A DNA stretch of 39,456 bases from Ophiothrix spiculata (lineage: Eukaryota > Echinodermata > Ophiuroidea > Amphilepidida > Ophiotrichidae): assembly GCA_000969725.1 (NCBI GenBank), contig JXSR01S066612.1, one strand, 5' to 3'. Position numbers and translations under genes: made by a program. Position 1 is the first letter of the stretch. The number at the start of each line of letters is the position of its first letter. Positions 1 through 10,556 of the stretch are shown here, one piece after another. The notes under the pieces are model-generated. The model saw only the letters and a list, made by a program, of their open reading frames with translations, did no database searches and was not told the DNA's origin.

Positions 1-2784
1 TAGAAAAAATACAGAAAAAAAAAGACACCTCAGAATTGTTATGCACTTTTATATATAGGCCTATTATATAATCATTTCATAAATATAGGCCTATATGAGA
101 AAAGAGGAGAAAATGATTTTTGACTACACAAGTCTACCAAATGCTCTTGGTCAACTGATGATTACTCAAATTGATTACACCTTGAAGAAGATCATATATT
201 TTGTTTTAAACCCGGTATCATGACAAGATGTTTTAGATATCAATATTTTGATAAGCTAGAGATGATATAATGTTATCACTTTGGTCAATGTATGTGGAGG
301 AATGAAGATTATAGTGTATATACCAGATGTGTGAACAAATCCCACATTTTTGTTTTGAGATTCTGGGGATTTACTTGACAAGCTAAGAGATTTTACGAGT
401 GTTATCATGGTTATGGCTGGTGTAAGAAGAGCAGATATTTAGAGAGGAATTGGATTTCATTTCTCGTTTAGCTACAGCATTAAACCAATATATCAATAAG
501 GCAAGTGATGACTTTTACATAGATTACATATTGTTTAACAGGACTGATTTTGATCTGTAAATGGTATCTTTTCAGATTTGACAACCACACTGTGGGATCA
601 TCATATATGAAAGAAATTTACTAATGGTAAGTTATACTACTAGTCTATAAAATGCTCAATACAGGGTGTCAACAAATAAGGAGTACCCGGTTTGCTAAAT
701 GATACTTACACAAATACTGTATGTCTAATCTTTCTCATTAGTAGCTATATTTAAGTTTCTATAGAATTTTGAATCTTTATTCAAATTACTAATGTTATTT
801 TGCAACTCCCCAATAGCACTTATACTGATCTCCAAATAGTAAAAATAAGAAGAAGGTTTCATCAGCGACCCAGCATTGATTCTTTTAACAAACCCCCATA
901 CCTACATAGCATCCTCAAAATTGTACAATTTACAAATCAAAACTTGCATAAAAGATATAAAAATAATATCATGTTTGAAGCATTTGAAACAGGAAAATAA
1001 AGGTTGTTTTAATATCCAATGTGTATGATTAAAAAGTGTATAGACTAGTGCCAGATTATTTTCCCCTTTCATCAAGGTCAGATTCAGTGGGTAAGGGTCG
1101 GTTAGTGTAACAATTGCTTACAAAACACTGTCAAGTTTTCTTCTTTGGTATAGATCTTTTTCATTTTAATGTATAAACTATCATACTTTTAGAAATTATG
1201 ATGAATTAAACTTCTGCACAACAGATTATTTACGTACCTTGGTAGTACTTTCAGATATGAATCTCCACTATTTTATCATACTTTTGTTTGAAATCTTGTA
1301 TTGTACTTTTGAATACCCGAGAGCTAACGTTGATCATAATAATTCAGCAAGGTATTAACAAGGAATACTACTTCAGTCTGTATAGCTCTTGGGAGAAATT
1401 GCACTTTATAAACCATAATTTACTTTTGAATAACAGCTAGTGAAATTTATACCTCTCTATTAAACATTTTTAAAGCTTTTATTTTATGGAAAAGTGCTAT
1501 GCTTCATGAAAAAGTACTTTAAAATATAAAAAGACTAGTAATATATCATTTATTGAGTGTCCTTTTAAAGATTTCATGTGTCATTTTGCATAAGTAACTT
1601 GATTAGAACTGTTGCAAATAAAATGTGAAAAGCAAGAAAAATTGCTTAGTTGTAGGGAAAGCCTGTAGGCTAGTTACTTTGCTGTAACATAAGTGGGTTT
1701 TTTTTTTGCTAAAACAACTTGTTGAGACCTTCTGAATATATCAAAAGGTAGAAAAAAGTATGTTTGTCAAAATTGGTTACTTTCCATCATAAAAAAAAAT
1801 TAATACTTAGACAAGGGACAAATTTCTAAATATGTCAACAACCATCCGAACATGTTCATTTCATCATAAAAAAGAAGCAGAAAAGTATAGTTTTACCCAT
1901 ATATGATATGTGGTTCTTCAGTTATATCCAAAACTGTAAAAGGTCATATCAGAGGTCATATATGTGGCTATGGGAGTCGAAGTCCTTCATAAGTGTCATT
2001 TTTACGCAATGGTTCCGTTTCCTGTGTCCTACGAGATTGTGTAAACCGTCTTGTAGTTATGCCATTAAAACATATTTCTGAATTGTTCTCTGTAGCTTAG
2101 TAAATGCATTTTTGGGAACTATATTTAAGTATATTTATTTTGAACTTTTAACCAATGAATCCTCTTTTATTCAAAATGATTTTGTGCTTTAGTGTGACGT
2201 GATTAGCTGTAGTTGAATCCTTCTAAATCCTAACTGTAATAACTTATGCACTTTGTTCAATTCAGACTTAACTCCTCAGGATGCTTTTTAATTTAAGAAG
2301 TGATACAACAAAGCAATTTGTTTCATATAAGAAAATGTACATTGGAAATTTAACACCAATTAAAAATTACTGCCTATATTGTATCTGAATTATGAGAAGC
2401 AGAGAGAAGATCAAAACTAAGTTGTTTAATTTACCCTTTAAAGAGAAAGGTAGTTAGTATATGATAACTTTACAAAAAACCTGAGAGATACCAGAGAGTG
2501 TTTTTAACCAGCATCGCCATTAATAGAAATCACTCTTAATTAAACTTTATCCTGTGATATTGCTTCAATTTATGTACTTAAGTATTGTCTTACATTAAAA
2601 TCCTAATCAAAATGATTGCACATATTATGAGAAGAAATTGGTTCTTATTATAAAACCACTTTTATCTTTTATGAAGAAAATCAATTACTTTTCGATCTAT
2701 CTGTTCAATGTATTTTAATAATTCAGTTTGCTTTGAAATAGATAGGCTTGATACAAAAAGTTATGTCATTAATGTCTGCCTATT
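1..2784. other. AT-rich non-coding stretch
   Basis: No supported gene. The longest open frame (800-1000) has no recognisable domain and low-complexity AT-driven composition. No long repeat or terminal inverted repeat was found by eye. The palindromic motif TATAGGCCTA recurs in the first 100 bases without forming an array. Confidence 0.6.
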
Positions 2785-2919
2785 ATTTCATTTTTCGCAC
2801 AGTACAAAATATCAGCTTTAGATACCAACTGTACAAGCGGTGGTATTGATTTCATTAACTGATGCGTAAATAACACCATTGCTATTTTGCCACATTTTGT
2901 ACTGTACGAAAAATGAAAT
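2785..2919. mobile_element. 135-bp inverted-repeat element (MITE-like)
   Basis: The two ends are inverted copies over about 25 bases, beginning ATTTCATTTTTCG at the left and mirrored as CGAAAAATGAAAT at the right, with a single C/T difference in the first 25. The interior is about 85 bp and non-coding. No clear target duplication is visible, so the superfamily is not assigned. The compact symmetric form suggests a non-autonomous DNA transposon; a plain foldback is the alternative. Confidence 0.6.
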
Positions 2920-3734
2920 TTGCAACTTTTTTAATTGACCTTGAGGGGTTTAAAAGTTCATAACTTCATTCTTTTTCAGTCAATTGTCAGAAATAGGTTG
3001 TCAAAAGAAAGCTGAAATTCCAGCGTTTGTACACATAATCTTCAAATTACGTTTGCGAGTTTTTTCGAGGTTAGGCGATACTTTTTTGGGAGTCTGTATA
3101 TATATAATGTTGATAATTAGAGAACTATATCAGTTCACACACCTCTTCATAGGAATGACATTTTTTGTTGTAATCTCTAATTTTGCATTCAGTATTGTGG
3201 TACAACCTTATTGCAACTTTATTAAAAGACATAGAGGATTTATTTTAGAAACTCAAAAACAAAAGGTGTACTTTTCAATTTTACAAAAATATTGAAAACT
3301 GATGATTATGTCCATAACATAGTTATACGTACATGGAAGATTCCAGACTTTATATATTGGCTTGTGTAATGGTTTAGTCAGTTGTGGAGCTCAAATTTGG
3401 AGTATATGGATACACTTGGTTCGCCTAAAAATAAACTCTGGGTGCCAAGATTTAGACACACATAGAAACAAACCAAGTAACTATTACTTTATCAGAATTA
3501 TACGCCAACCTGAGCGCAAAGCATGTGTGGGTGTTTTCAATTCATGCATTATGACAAAATATGATCCAAAAGCCAGAATAAAAATGGCTGCAAGTCTTAT
3601 ATCTCCTCTTTAAATCTATGGTCTAGAAACAACTCTGCTGGTTATTTGTTCTCATGCCCCTGACTTGCCAGATATTTCTTGTGGTTCCTAAACCCTATCT
3701 CTAAAATTTTTAGCCTACCTTAATGCACTTTATA
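2920..3734. other. non-coding stretch with two unrecognised open frames
   Basis: Frames at 2984-3295 (103 codons) and 3362-3613 (83 codons), both plus strand, match no family I know. The first is hydrophobic in its middle, which AT-rich DNA often produces by chance. Neither has a visible splice or promoter context. I do not call them genes. Confidence 0.5.
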
Positions 3735-4056
3735 TGTGACCCGCCATATCGAAAGGTACCTTAAGGTCGGCATAGTAAATTACGAGATACTGATTATTGA
3801 AGCTGAGCATGGTCAAAAATCATGTCCAAGGTCAAATTTCTAATTTCATCAGAAATGTTACCTTTGAAGTGTATTCTATCATATTAATCAGGTTCCAACA
3901 TCCAAAAAAAGAAAAGAAGACAAATGTTTTAAAAACCGAGATAAAAATACATTCAAGTTTTGCCAGTACAGAAACTATAAACTTGATTTTCTCAGAACTT
4001 CAAAAATCAATTTAATTTTGGGACCCTTAAGGTACTTTTCGATATGACGTGTTGCA
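3735..4056 (+). mobile_element. TGTGACCC-end MITE, copy 1
   Basis: The left end TGTGACCCGCCATATCGAAA and the right end mirror each other over about 29 bp with several mismatches. The interior (CAAGGTCAAATTTCTAATTT and following) is clearly homologous to the element at 14115-14546. Flanks are TATA on both sides, compatible with a TA or TATA target. There is no transposase; the 72-codon open frame inside is part of the repeat and also recurs in the other copy. Non-autonomous DNA transposon of unresolved superfamily. Confidence 0.75.
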
Positions 4057-4156
4057 TATAATATGTCTTTTTGGATGCAATAAGGTGATCTTGGATGTTT
4101 GTATGTAGAGAAGTGAAATAGTATCAGCATAAAGTGAGCTATATATTGTCACATTG

Positions 4157-4317
4157 TGTGATTTCAACATCAAATAAGATGATATAGGACGCTGCTTTGT
4201 AGTGCAGTGAGTTAAATGTAAACGTTGATGCCAAATTGTATGATTTCAACATCAAGATGATGTAGGACACTGCTTTGTAGCTCAGTGAGTTAAATATAAA
4301 TGTTGCCTCTGGCAATA
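4157..4317. repeat. two-unit tandem duplication, ~80 bp
   Basis: Two consecutive units begin TGATTTCAACATCAA and both contain CACTGCTTTGTAG (first unit CGCTGCTTTGTAG) and AGTGAGTTAAAT. They differ at scattered sites and by a small indel. The minus-strand open frame over this stretch repeats the same residues because of the duplication and is not taken as a gene. Confidence 0.7.
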
Positions 4318-5071
4318 ACATGTAATTGCACAAAATGAGATGATATGAAAAATGCAATTTACTGCATATGGATAAGAAAATGATTACTGGAGGCAACAAC
4401 AGACACATAGCAATATTAATGGTGCTTCCTGCGTGAAAGATGAAAGGTTCAAAACGTGAAGAAAGTGGACTGTTTCATGAATATTTGAATATTAAGAAAT
4501 CTGGATGTAAAAATGTTTTCTTTTTTAGTTTGTGTTTTGAATATTTTTATGCAACTATTTACTTAAAGTATCCCAATTAAATTGAAAAGAAATGGTGAGG
4601 ACTTTGTAGATGATATCAATTTTCATTTCATTCTAAGCTATAAAATGACACCTTAATTGTTGAAATTGATCAAGGCTATCAAATTTTACATCAGAATATC
4701 TGCTGGGAGTTCTTATTATTTTCTTTATTTGCCTATTTTCACCCGTTTCTTAAAAAATGTTCTGGCACAAAGTCACCCTTTTCAGGGTGAGCTACCGTAC
4801 ATTTTTATTGTCAAATATATGTAAAATTGTAAAATTTCATTCAATTTTAGAAACAAATTTATATTTCTGAATCATATCCAATTTGTGTTTCATTTTAAGA
4901 AAATATCCATTGATGGGTATGGGAACCATGTAATATGCAACATTTTGGGGACTTTTTTTGATAAAATTGTTTTTAAATTATTTAAATGAATGTTTTGAAA
5001 TTATTTTAAATGATTAACGATATGTTTTTATTTTTTTTAATTTTTAACACAGTTCAACTAAATGATATTTA
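4318..5071. other. AT-rich non-coding stretch
   Basis: No supported gene or long repeat. A small hairpin, TCACCC-ttttca-GGGTGA, lies near 4772-4790. The stretch ends abruptly at the edge of the GC-rich island. Confidence 0.5.
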
Positions 5072-5819
5072 TGCTCGCCCGTAAGCAGCGGGGCAGACGA
5101 GCCCGATCGACCCGCCACGAACTTTTGCACGTGACATGCGAGGGATAGCACCTACCTGCTCCAGACCGTGGCCCGGCACACCGCCAGCGGTCGAACCGGG
5201 CTGAGCGGATGAGATGTTGACTTGTGCCGAGGCGACTGCCCGGTCGCTTGCTCACCCGAAACTAGCGGGGCACATCGACCAGGCATGCCCGCCGCGAACG
5301 ACGGCTTCGAACCCGGCCATCTCCCGTACAATCAATCCTTCCCGGGTCCAGGACACCGCGCGTAGTTAACTTGGTCCTTTCCTCCGGCCGGTCGGAGCAG
5401 AGACGGATAAAGTTTTTTTCCTAAGCGGTTAGCATTTGCCGTGCCGAGGCGACTGTCCGGTTGCTCGTCCGAAAGCAGCGGGGCAGACGAGCCCGACCGA
5501 CCCGCCAAGGAACTTTTGCAAGTGACATGCGAGGGATAGCACCTACCTGCTCCAGAACGTGGCCCAGCACACCGCCAGGGGTCGAACCGGGCTGAGCGGA
5601 TGAGATGTTGACTTGTGCCGAGGCGCCTGCCCGGTCGCTTGCTCAACCGAAACTAGCGGGGCACATCGACCAGACATGCCCGCGGCGAACGACGGCATCG
5701 AATCCCGTACAATCAATCCTCCCCGGGTCCAGGACTCGCCCGTAGTGGTGAGCTTGGCCCTTTCCTCCGGCCGGTCGGAGCAAAGACGGATGAGGATAGT
5801 AGCCTAGGCGATCAGCATT
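5072..5819. repeat. GC-rich tandem repeat, two units of ~360-390 bp
   Basis: Unit 1 (5072-5462) and unit 2 (5463-5819) share long near-identical blocks: AGCAGCGGGGCAGACGAGCC, TGACATGCGAGGGATAGCAC, GAACCGGGCTGAGCGGATGA and CCTTTCCTCCGGCCGGTCGG. Inside each unit a shorter block (GCCGAGGCG-CTG followed by an AGCGGGGCA box) recurs at 5227, 5442 and 5616, so the repeat is nested. Base composition switches from AT-rich to GC-rich at about 5070. Open frames on both strands are compositional and repeat with the DNA. This organisation is typical of rDNA intergenic spacers or a GC-rich satellite; no rRNA sequence was recognised. Confidence 0.75.
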
Positions 5820-6070
5820 TGCGGTATTCTGGAGCGGTTGACTCAAACACTCGGGGAATCGCTGAAGGCATCTTCGGTGAACAAACGCCCCGTGTGTTAC
5901 GCGATCGGCACTTGCGGTCTATGTCGCCTTCACTATCAGCGATCAGCATTAGCGGTGTATTTCGAACGAGTGCATCGAAGATAGGCAATCCCGGAAGGGA
6001 TGTTCGATCTTGCCATCCTTGCCCCTGAATGTTACGCGATCGGCACTTGGGGTATTTTGGTTCACCCAAG
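5810..6070. repeat. short dispersed repeats GCGATC(A/G)GCA-TTGCGGT
   Basis: A motif of the form GCGATCAGCATTTGCGGT occurs near 5808, 5939 and, as GCGATCGGCACTTGCGGT or CTTGGGGT, near 5900 and 6037. It sits between the large GC-rich units and the dyad-box array and looks like degraded sub-repeats of the same spacer-like island. Confidence 0.55.
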
Positions 6071-6500
6071 TTTTCCCCTGCCTCCGCCAACTTTTAGGCA
6101 TACAATCTCAGCTAAGCAGTCGTTGTGTCATTATCATTTTGTGAAACATTCAGCCCCGATTTTCCCATCAAGTTGAGACGACAACAAGATTATCATTAAC
6201 ATTGAGTAACGGACACATCAACTTTGGCGACCACTGTTGCCCCTGCACCCTTTGGCCGAGAATGGTCGTCATGGTCAAGACAATAGCGTACGCTTACACG
6301 GCCCGGGTGCTCCTCGCAAAGCAATTTAGGGCGTCTGCATTACATCTTGAACTATGTAGCTGTTTCATGCCACTAATATCTTTTAGTGTATAATGACTTG
6401 TATCCTTATCTTTATTCCTTCTTGTTCTCTCTCTCTATATATGAACAGCGCACTGGTTCTTATTTCTTTACCGTTATTACTACAGAGAGCAATTCGTGGC
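6071..6500. other. unique part of the GC-rich island
   Basis: No gene recognised. It includes a pyrimidine-rich run with a TATA-like string (CTCTCTATATATGAACAG near 6428-6450), the only such sequence in the island. Whether it acts as a promoter cannot be told from sequence alone. Confidence 0.35.
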
Positions 6501-7600
6501 CTAGCTTCACTACGTAAAGTAGGACTTTGCATCCAACCAAACGCAAGGCCTTCAAGGCCTGTTACGTACAATATGCGCCCACCTCGTCCTCCTCTAGCTT
6601 AGCTACACTACGTAAAGTAAAAACTTGGGAAATAAATTTGCTCCGTCCGCCTCCGACTCTTTCAGGTTCGCGGTCAAAGCCCATCGCGTAAAGCTGAATA
6701 TGCCTAGCCCGAGGAGTGATGTTGTTGCCGGGCACTCTGCCCGTACAACCCCACCGGTAACCCGCCTCACTCTCTGTCTTGGTTCCACCTTCTCCCGACA
6801 AACGCAAGATGGCTCAGGCACGGGCAGCGGCTACCCCCGTGAGAGCGCACATCAAAACGCGCGCAAAGGCCTGTTATCTACAATCTGCGCTCGCCTAATG
6901 TAAAGTAGCCCTACCCTGGCTACACTACGTAAAGTAGAACTTTGTTGTTGCTACACTACGTAAAGTAGAACTTGGGGAACATTTGCTCCGTCCGCCTCCG
7001 ACTTTTCAGGCAGGCGGGGCAGACCCGTCGCGCAAATCTGCGATGGCATATCACCAAGAGTGACGTTGCCGGGCAGTCTACCCGTGCAACGCCACCGGAG
7101 GCTCCCCACCCTACCGTAGCTACACTACGTAAAGTAAACTTTGCTGTTCTTACTTGTTCCTTCTCCGGCAAACGCAAGAGGGGTCAGACACGGGCAGCGG
7201 CTACCCCACGGGAGAGCGCACATCGAAACGCGCGCAAAGGCCTGTTATCTACTATCTGCGCTCGCCTAACCTAGAGTCGCCCTACCCTGGCTACACTACG
7301 TAAAGTAGAACTGTGTTGTTGCTACACTACGTAAAGTAGAACTTTGTTGTTGCTACACTACGTAAAGTAGAACTTTGTTGTTGCTACACTACGTAAAGTG
7401 GAACTTGGGGAACTTTTGCTCCGTCCGCCTCAGACCTTTCAGGCAGGCGGGGCAGACCCGTCGCGCAAATCTGCGATGGCATATCACCAAGAGTGACGTT
7501 GCCGGGCAGTCTACCCGTGCAACGCCACCGGAGGCTCCCCACCCTACCGTAGCTACACTACGTAAAGTAAACTTTGCTGTTCTTACTTGTTCCTTCTTGA
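6490..7600. repeat. spacer-like repeat array with 31-bp dyad boxes
   Basis: A box close to CTACACTACGTAAAGTAG is present at 6504 (partial), 6603, 6920, 6951, 7120, 7291, 7322, 7353, 7384 and 7553. Boxes at 6920-6951 and 7291-7384 are in tandem at exactly 31-bp steps. They alternate with a longer unit containing TTGCTCCGTCCGCCTC and GCAAATCTGCGATGGCATAT, seen at 6603-6917 (diverged), 6951-7290 and 7384-7600 (cut off). The distance from the last tandem box to the next single box is 169 bp in both later units. Frames reading through the array are repeated DNA, not genes. Confidence 0.8.
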
Positions 7601-7855
7601 TTTGTAAGTGTCCTGTATTACCTGCATGTTATTACCTAGATATGCATATAGCTGGTCCTGATTTGAGCTGGAGTTTTGAGAATGGAGATCAATTAATTCT
7701 CTTTACCTTTCCTGTTTTCCACTTACAGCTTTAATATTCCAGTTGAGATCATTACCAAAACCCATACAATAATATGCACACTTGTATAGACTAGGGTTAA
7801 AACATGTTGTGTGAGTGTTCTTTTCACTTCTCTTGTCTCTCTCCAATAGCTTTAA

Positions 7856-8198
7856 AGCAATACTATAAGATTTTAATCAAAAATGGTTTAAAGTAAAAAC
7901 AGCATAAATGAAGGAATGTGATTATCTAAAAGCGTTTTCAAGTGTATTTTGTCCAAAAATTGTTTTACCACAGAAATATGGATTAAATGCACATGCATCC
8001 TTTCCTATAATACCTGTGGAATTAAATTCGGGATCCCGAATTTAATTCAGCAAATAGCCATAACAGAAAAAGTAAGCATATTTAGGCTAAATCGTTTGAA
8101 GGGGATTCATATCTACCAAAAACAAACCCAATAAGCCAAAAAAATTAAAAGTCATTAATGACGGGGGCGCTTCATTTTTAACACTTTATAGTATTGCT
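7856..8198 (+). mobile_element. TTAA-flanked MITE family A, copy 1
   Basis: The terminal inverted repeats AGCAATACTATAA and TTATAGTATTGCT are perfect. The element is flanked by TTAA on both sides (7852-7855 and 8199-8202). The neighbouring repeat junction gives the empty site, AATAGCT-TTAA-TATTCC, so the ends and the TTAA duplication are read directly. TTAA targets are characteristic of the piggyBac superfamily, hence a probable piggyBac-type MITE of 343 bp. Its short open frame is not a gene. Related copies lie at 17232, 24870 and 31020. A perfect 30-bp palindrome sits inside at 8019-8048. Confidence 0.85.
8019..8048. repeat. perfect 30-bp palindrome inside MITE A copy 1
   Basis: The left half is GAATTAAATTCGGGA and the right half is its exact reverse complement, centred on GGATCC. 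The related copy at 17232 keeps only the 10-bp outer arms (GAATTAAATT and AATTTAATTC) around a 4-base centre. Confidence 0.9.
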
Positions 8199-8476
8199 TT
8201 AATATTTCAGTTGAGATCATTACCAAAACCCATACGATAATATGCACACTTGTATAGAGGGTTTAAAAACATGTTGTTTGAGGGAAATGACGGACCTTTT
8301 TACTTCTCTTGTCTCTCTCCAATAGCTTTAATATTCCAGTTGAGATGTAAATGAAATTGAGAGACTAATTAAAGCTATCACACCACAACTAATATAGCTA
8401 CTGGCCAAACATGTAATTAGCAACCTAAATTAAAGCCCTACCTAATGGATTTTGCTCGGCATTATTCATGCCTCGT

Positions 8477-8504
8477 AATGTCGATCTTGAATAAGATTGA
8501 CATT
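8477..8504. repeat. short hairpin
   Basis: AATGTCGATCTT and AAGATTGACATT pair over 12 positions with one G/T wobble, around a GAAT loop. No U-tract or neighbouring gene gives it an evident role. Confidence 0.5.
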
Positions 8505-8682
8505 ATAAGTCGGGTATATAAGCTACATGCACAGGGAAATCATGAAACACAAATAATGAACACCAGAGGAAATGGAAAATATATGACCAATATCCATCTG
8601 TACACCACCAATGAACTTTAAGGTAAACATACCAAAAAAATATAACATTTTGGCCAAACTGAATTTTGTTTTTAAACTTAAA

Positions 8683-8850
8683 GGCCCGTATTCCAGAAAG
8701 GTGTTTAGCTAAATCAAGGTTTTATTTCTCGTCAACAGCACGACTCATTGAACTGTTCTGCTTGAAAGCTGCAATGATGCGTATCATTCCTGGACAGTTG
8801 ATGCTCAGTTAAACAATGGTTTAGCTAAACATTTTTCTGGAATACGGGCC
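8683..8850. mobile_element. 168-bp MITE with GGCCCGTATTCCAGAAA ends
   Basis: The ends GGCCCGTATTCCAGAAA and TTTCTGGAATACGGGCC are perfect inverted repeats of 17 bp, and pairing continues less perfectly for about 33 bp through GTTTAGCTAAA. The interior is non-coding. No definite target duplication is visible. Non-autonomous DNA transposon; superfamily not assigned. Confidence 0.85.
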
Positions 8851-9125
8851 AAAATATCTAAGTTCTTCAAAACACACAATTTATTTGTAAAAATCTGAAC
8901 CAAACTATGAGAAATGTACGTTTTATGAGGACCATCTACAGAAAATATTGGACTTCCTGAATGTGTTTTTGTTCCATGGCTTGGCAACCTTTAACTTGCT
9001 ATTATGCACTATAGTAATCAGTAACTTAAAAACCAATTTGCAACAATTTTTTACTGCCAGATTTTGGCTGGACTGTCTTGTATTTCGATCTCTAAATAAA
9101 GATTGTAGAAAGAGACTATGTCATA
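8851..9125. other. non-coding spacer before LINE 1 tail
   Basis: No gene or repeat recognised. The two short open frames here have no recognisable domain. Confidence 0.4.
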
Positions 9126-10556
9126 TTATATATGATATGATATGATATGATTTATTAGAACATACGCTTTTACAACAGCGGCACACGTCTTTACTGACGG
9201 TGCGTTCTATATTAAATACAAATTAAAGCAAAAACAAAAACAACAAAATAATTATAATACATATTTACAGTAAAATAGGCAATTTACATATACAGTACAC
9301 AAGGTTCAATTTACAATAGAATTAGATTTCAAGTTTGTTCTAACAGACCAAGCACGTTTCAAATATGATTTCCCAAATGCATCAAAAATTTGATCAATTC
9401 TTGATAAACTTGAATCCATAGGCAAAAAGTTTGAAATGCTGCTTCCAAGCATAAGACTAAGTTTACTGTTACAGTCTGTAAAAAAACGCCAAATATAATC
9501 AAAGCCCGCATTACAAAGATTTAATCTTAGAATGGCTAATTCTGAACAACGGACATCATCAAGGGCTTTACAGTGGAGCATGAAATGATTAATATCTTCA
9601 TATGTTTCCTCACAGAGTGAGCAAATACCAGTGACAGAAGAGTCCCATTTACTAAGTCTTTTATCAAGTGGAAGAGTATTCGATCGAGCCTTAAATTTCA
9701 AACTTGCTCCGTAGAAGTCAAGATTATCAAGTAAATAGTTCTCTAAGAACGGAGATTTCTTCAGATCAATATAAACATCAAGAGAAGATTTCTGACAAGC
9801 ATTATCATACCAATTATAAATAGTAATATTATCATTATTGCGAACGAATGTGTTAAGCCATGCTTTATCCTCTGACAAGCCGTTAAACCTGTCACTCATC
9901 CCGTTTTCAATAAGAACATTATTTATTGACTTGAACCATTTCCATCCCAACACTCTTTCTCTAGAAACAATAAAAAGTGAATTTAACATAAGCTTAGGCC
10001 ATCTCTTGAGGTCCATATTCTTAAGTCTTACGAAAAACTTAACTTTTAATTTGTCATGCATGCTTTTTATATCAAACCAACCTAAGTCACCAAGTAATGC
10101 TGCAGCTGGGGTATTTCTAGATGCCTTTAGAATTACTCTTGCCATCTGCAGTTGCAAATTATTCAAACATTTATAATCACTGTCGCTAAAGGAAGAAACT
10201 GCGCATGCGTAGTTGATAGTTGGTAAGGCAATTGATCTCCAAAGGATATCACCATAGTACACTCTATTAAAATCATCTTGCCCATCTATAATGGACTTAA
10301 TGTACCCTATCAAACGGTTGCCTTTCTTCAAAACTTCGGATAGATGATAATGATCAGACAAATTTCTTGTAATATGAATCCCAAGATATTTATAAGAATT
10401 AACTTCTGAAATATAAGTATCACCCAGTTTCCATAATTTGTGCACATTTATACGCTTACCACATACCAAGACATTTGATTTTTCATGATTAAATTTCAAG
10501 CACCACTTACGGGAGAAATCAGCTGCAATGTTCAACATACGTTGCATATATCATTC
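9126..10556 (-). mobile_element. 5'-truncated LINE retrotransposon (LINE 1)
   Basis: On the minus strand the element runs from a break just after the reverse transcriptase active-site region (about 10556) through the frame ending at 9306, about 150 bases of 3' UTR, an AATAAA signal and a tail of four TCATA pentamers (9126-9155). Truncation at the 5' end with an intact 3' tail is the usual result of incomplete target-primed reverse transcription. The 5' part of ORF2 with the endonuclease and the YxDD box, and any ORF1, are absent. The clade is not settled; the C-terminal zinc motif is compatible with several LINE groups. Confidence 0.9.
9306..10547 (-). pseudogene. LINE 1 ORF2 fragment: end of reverse transcriptase plus C-terminal zinc motif
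   Basis: This is the C-terminal part of a LINE polyprotein that copies element RNA into DNA at the target site. The 413 codons are open, but the first ATG is internal to the original ORF: a stop lies just upstream and the catalytic aspartates are missing, so it cannot be an active enzyme. Visible landmarks are the motif-D-like stretch WCLKFNHEKSNVLVCGK at residues ~16-32, YKYLGIHI at ~53-60 (motif E, start of the thumb), and LLGDLGW near residue 150. A zinc-binding pattern C309-x2-C312-x8-H321-x4-C326 follows. The long frame without stops suggests recent insertion. There is no host-gene context. Confidence 0.88.

Larger units (their letters stand above)
7731..8346. repeat. ~121-129 bp tandem repeat split by a MITE
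   Basis: Unit a (7731-7851) and unit b (8199-8327) both run from TTAATATT(C/T)CAGTTGAGATC to CTTGTCTCTCTCCAATAGCT, and a third unit starts at 8328 and ends after TTAATATTCCAGTTGAGATG. Units begin at a TTAA. The MITE at 7856-8198 sits exactly at the a/b junction TTAA, which is intact and unfilled at the b/c junction. Confidence 0.8.

Noticed and set aside
2984-3295. 103-codon frame with a hydrophobic middle as a small membrane protein
   Set aside because: AT-rich DNA often gives F/I/L-rich frames. There is no start context, homologous family or splice signal to support it.
5058-7274. Many overlapping frames of 60-119 codons on both strands in the GC-rich island
   Set aside because: They repeat with the tandem DNA, overlap on opposite strands, and show no domains. 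GC-rich DNA has few stops by chance.
9838-10176. 112-codon plus-strand frame
   Set aside because: It lies antisense within the LINE 1 ORF2 fragment and is a shadow of it.
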